64,000 bases of DNA from Luzula sylvatica (taxonomy: Eukaryota; Streptophyta; Magnoliopsida; Poales; Juncaceae): NCBI GenBank assembly GCA_946800325.1, contig OX326960.1:13354393-13418392 (forward strand), read 5' to 3'. Shown piece by piece: positions 63,762 to 64,000 of this stretch (position 1 is its first letter; each line of letters opens with the position of its first letter). The notes under the pieces were generated by a model. It was not told the origin of the DNA and searched no databases. It worked only from the letters and a program-made list of their open reading frames with translations. The position numbers and the translations under genes were made by a program.

Positions 63762-64000
63762 ATTGGTATATAGGAAGATAGTTATTCGGTTATTTAGTTA
63801 GTTAGTTAATTAGTTATTTTGTCAGTTAGTTAGTTATTTTGTTAGATAATTAGTTAGTTAGTGAGTTAGTTAGAAAGGTAGGTAGTTAGTTAGTTAATAG
63901 GTATGTATGAAGGTAGTTAGGTAGAAAGTTAGTTAGTTAGTTAGTTAGTTAGCTTGTAGTTAATTAGTTAGTTATTTAGTTAGTTAGTTAGTTAGTTAAC
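57264..64000 (+). repeat. TTAG-orientation block 16, mosaic of copied segments
   Basis: A 6.7-kb (TTAG)n block running off the window. It is a patchwork: 57264-57770 copies 16883-17375, 57780-60905 copies about 24367-27444, 60906-62735 copies about 28160-30055, and 62749-64000 copies 32592-33843. At each join the neighbouring source segment is skipped. GTCATC landmarks lie near 58928, 60520, 61745, 62360 and 63284. No gene is seen. Confidence 0.9.

Noticed and set aside
1..64000. Telomeric repeat array
   Set aside because: The unit is TTAG, not plant TTTAGGG or insect TTAGG, and no runs of those longer units are seen. Orientation changes many times, unlike a telomere.
1..64000. CRISPR array
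   Set aside because: Spacing between recurring motifs is irregular and filled with more TTAG repeats, not unique spacers, and there are no cas-like genes.

Overview
The window looks like nuclear DNA of a flowering plant. About 59 kb of the 64 kb (roughly 93%) is one satellite field built on the tetranucleotide TTAG/CTAA. The plant assignment rests on the insertions in it: a CACTA (En/Spm-type) transposon with CACTACAACA ends, a Mutator-like fold-back MITE, and a fragment that joins a mitochondrial-linear-plasmid-type DNA polymerase to a plastid-type tRNA-Trp(CCA). No intact protein-coding gene is visible. The repeat itself explains this: (TTAG)n contains TAG, and (CTAA)n contains TAA, once every four codons in every frame.

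Layout. TTAG is on the + strand (T blocks) or CTAA is on the + strand (C blocks). C 1-290, T 291-897, C 898-2187, T 2188-9594, C 9595-10129, CACTA element 10130-13420, C 13421-16882, T 16883-17485, C 17486-18839, T 18840-22303, organelle-type insertion 22304-23287, T 23288-36665 (with a MITE at 31809-31978), C 36666-36807, T 36808-43803, C 43804-44585, T 44586-45188, C 45189-57263 (with an unidentified insert at 49914-50080), T 57264-64000. Block edges are good to a few bases to about 10 bases.

The field is not a simple microsatellite. TTAG runs are broken by recurring 15-25 bp variants of a TATGTA-GAAG-TAG motif (read CTTC-TACATA in C blocks). In T blocks about a dozen variants recur in a fixed order and define a higher-order repeat of about 1.3-1.9 kb (clean example 19484-20962). 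Multi-kilobase parts of the field are paralogous: 1-3250 with 16562-19930; 3300-9750 with 30260-36806; 14600-17375 with 55290-57770; 24345-30060 with 57780-62730; 32592-33843 with 62749-64000. The last copies are joined at abrupt breakpoints near 57770, 60905 and 62735, as expected of unequal recombination.

The insertions can be ordered against these duplications because related copies without the insertion are present: near 53370 for the CACTA element, near 4815 for the MITE, and 23907-24060 for the organelle-type fragment. All three therefore look younger than the duplications. The CACTA element has no transposase. It carries GC-rich subterminal repeats, a 205-bp and a 42-bp tandem array, and CT-rich leader-like sequence that may be captured from host genes. 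All assignments come from reading the sequence; no database or alignment program was used.
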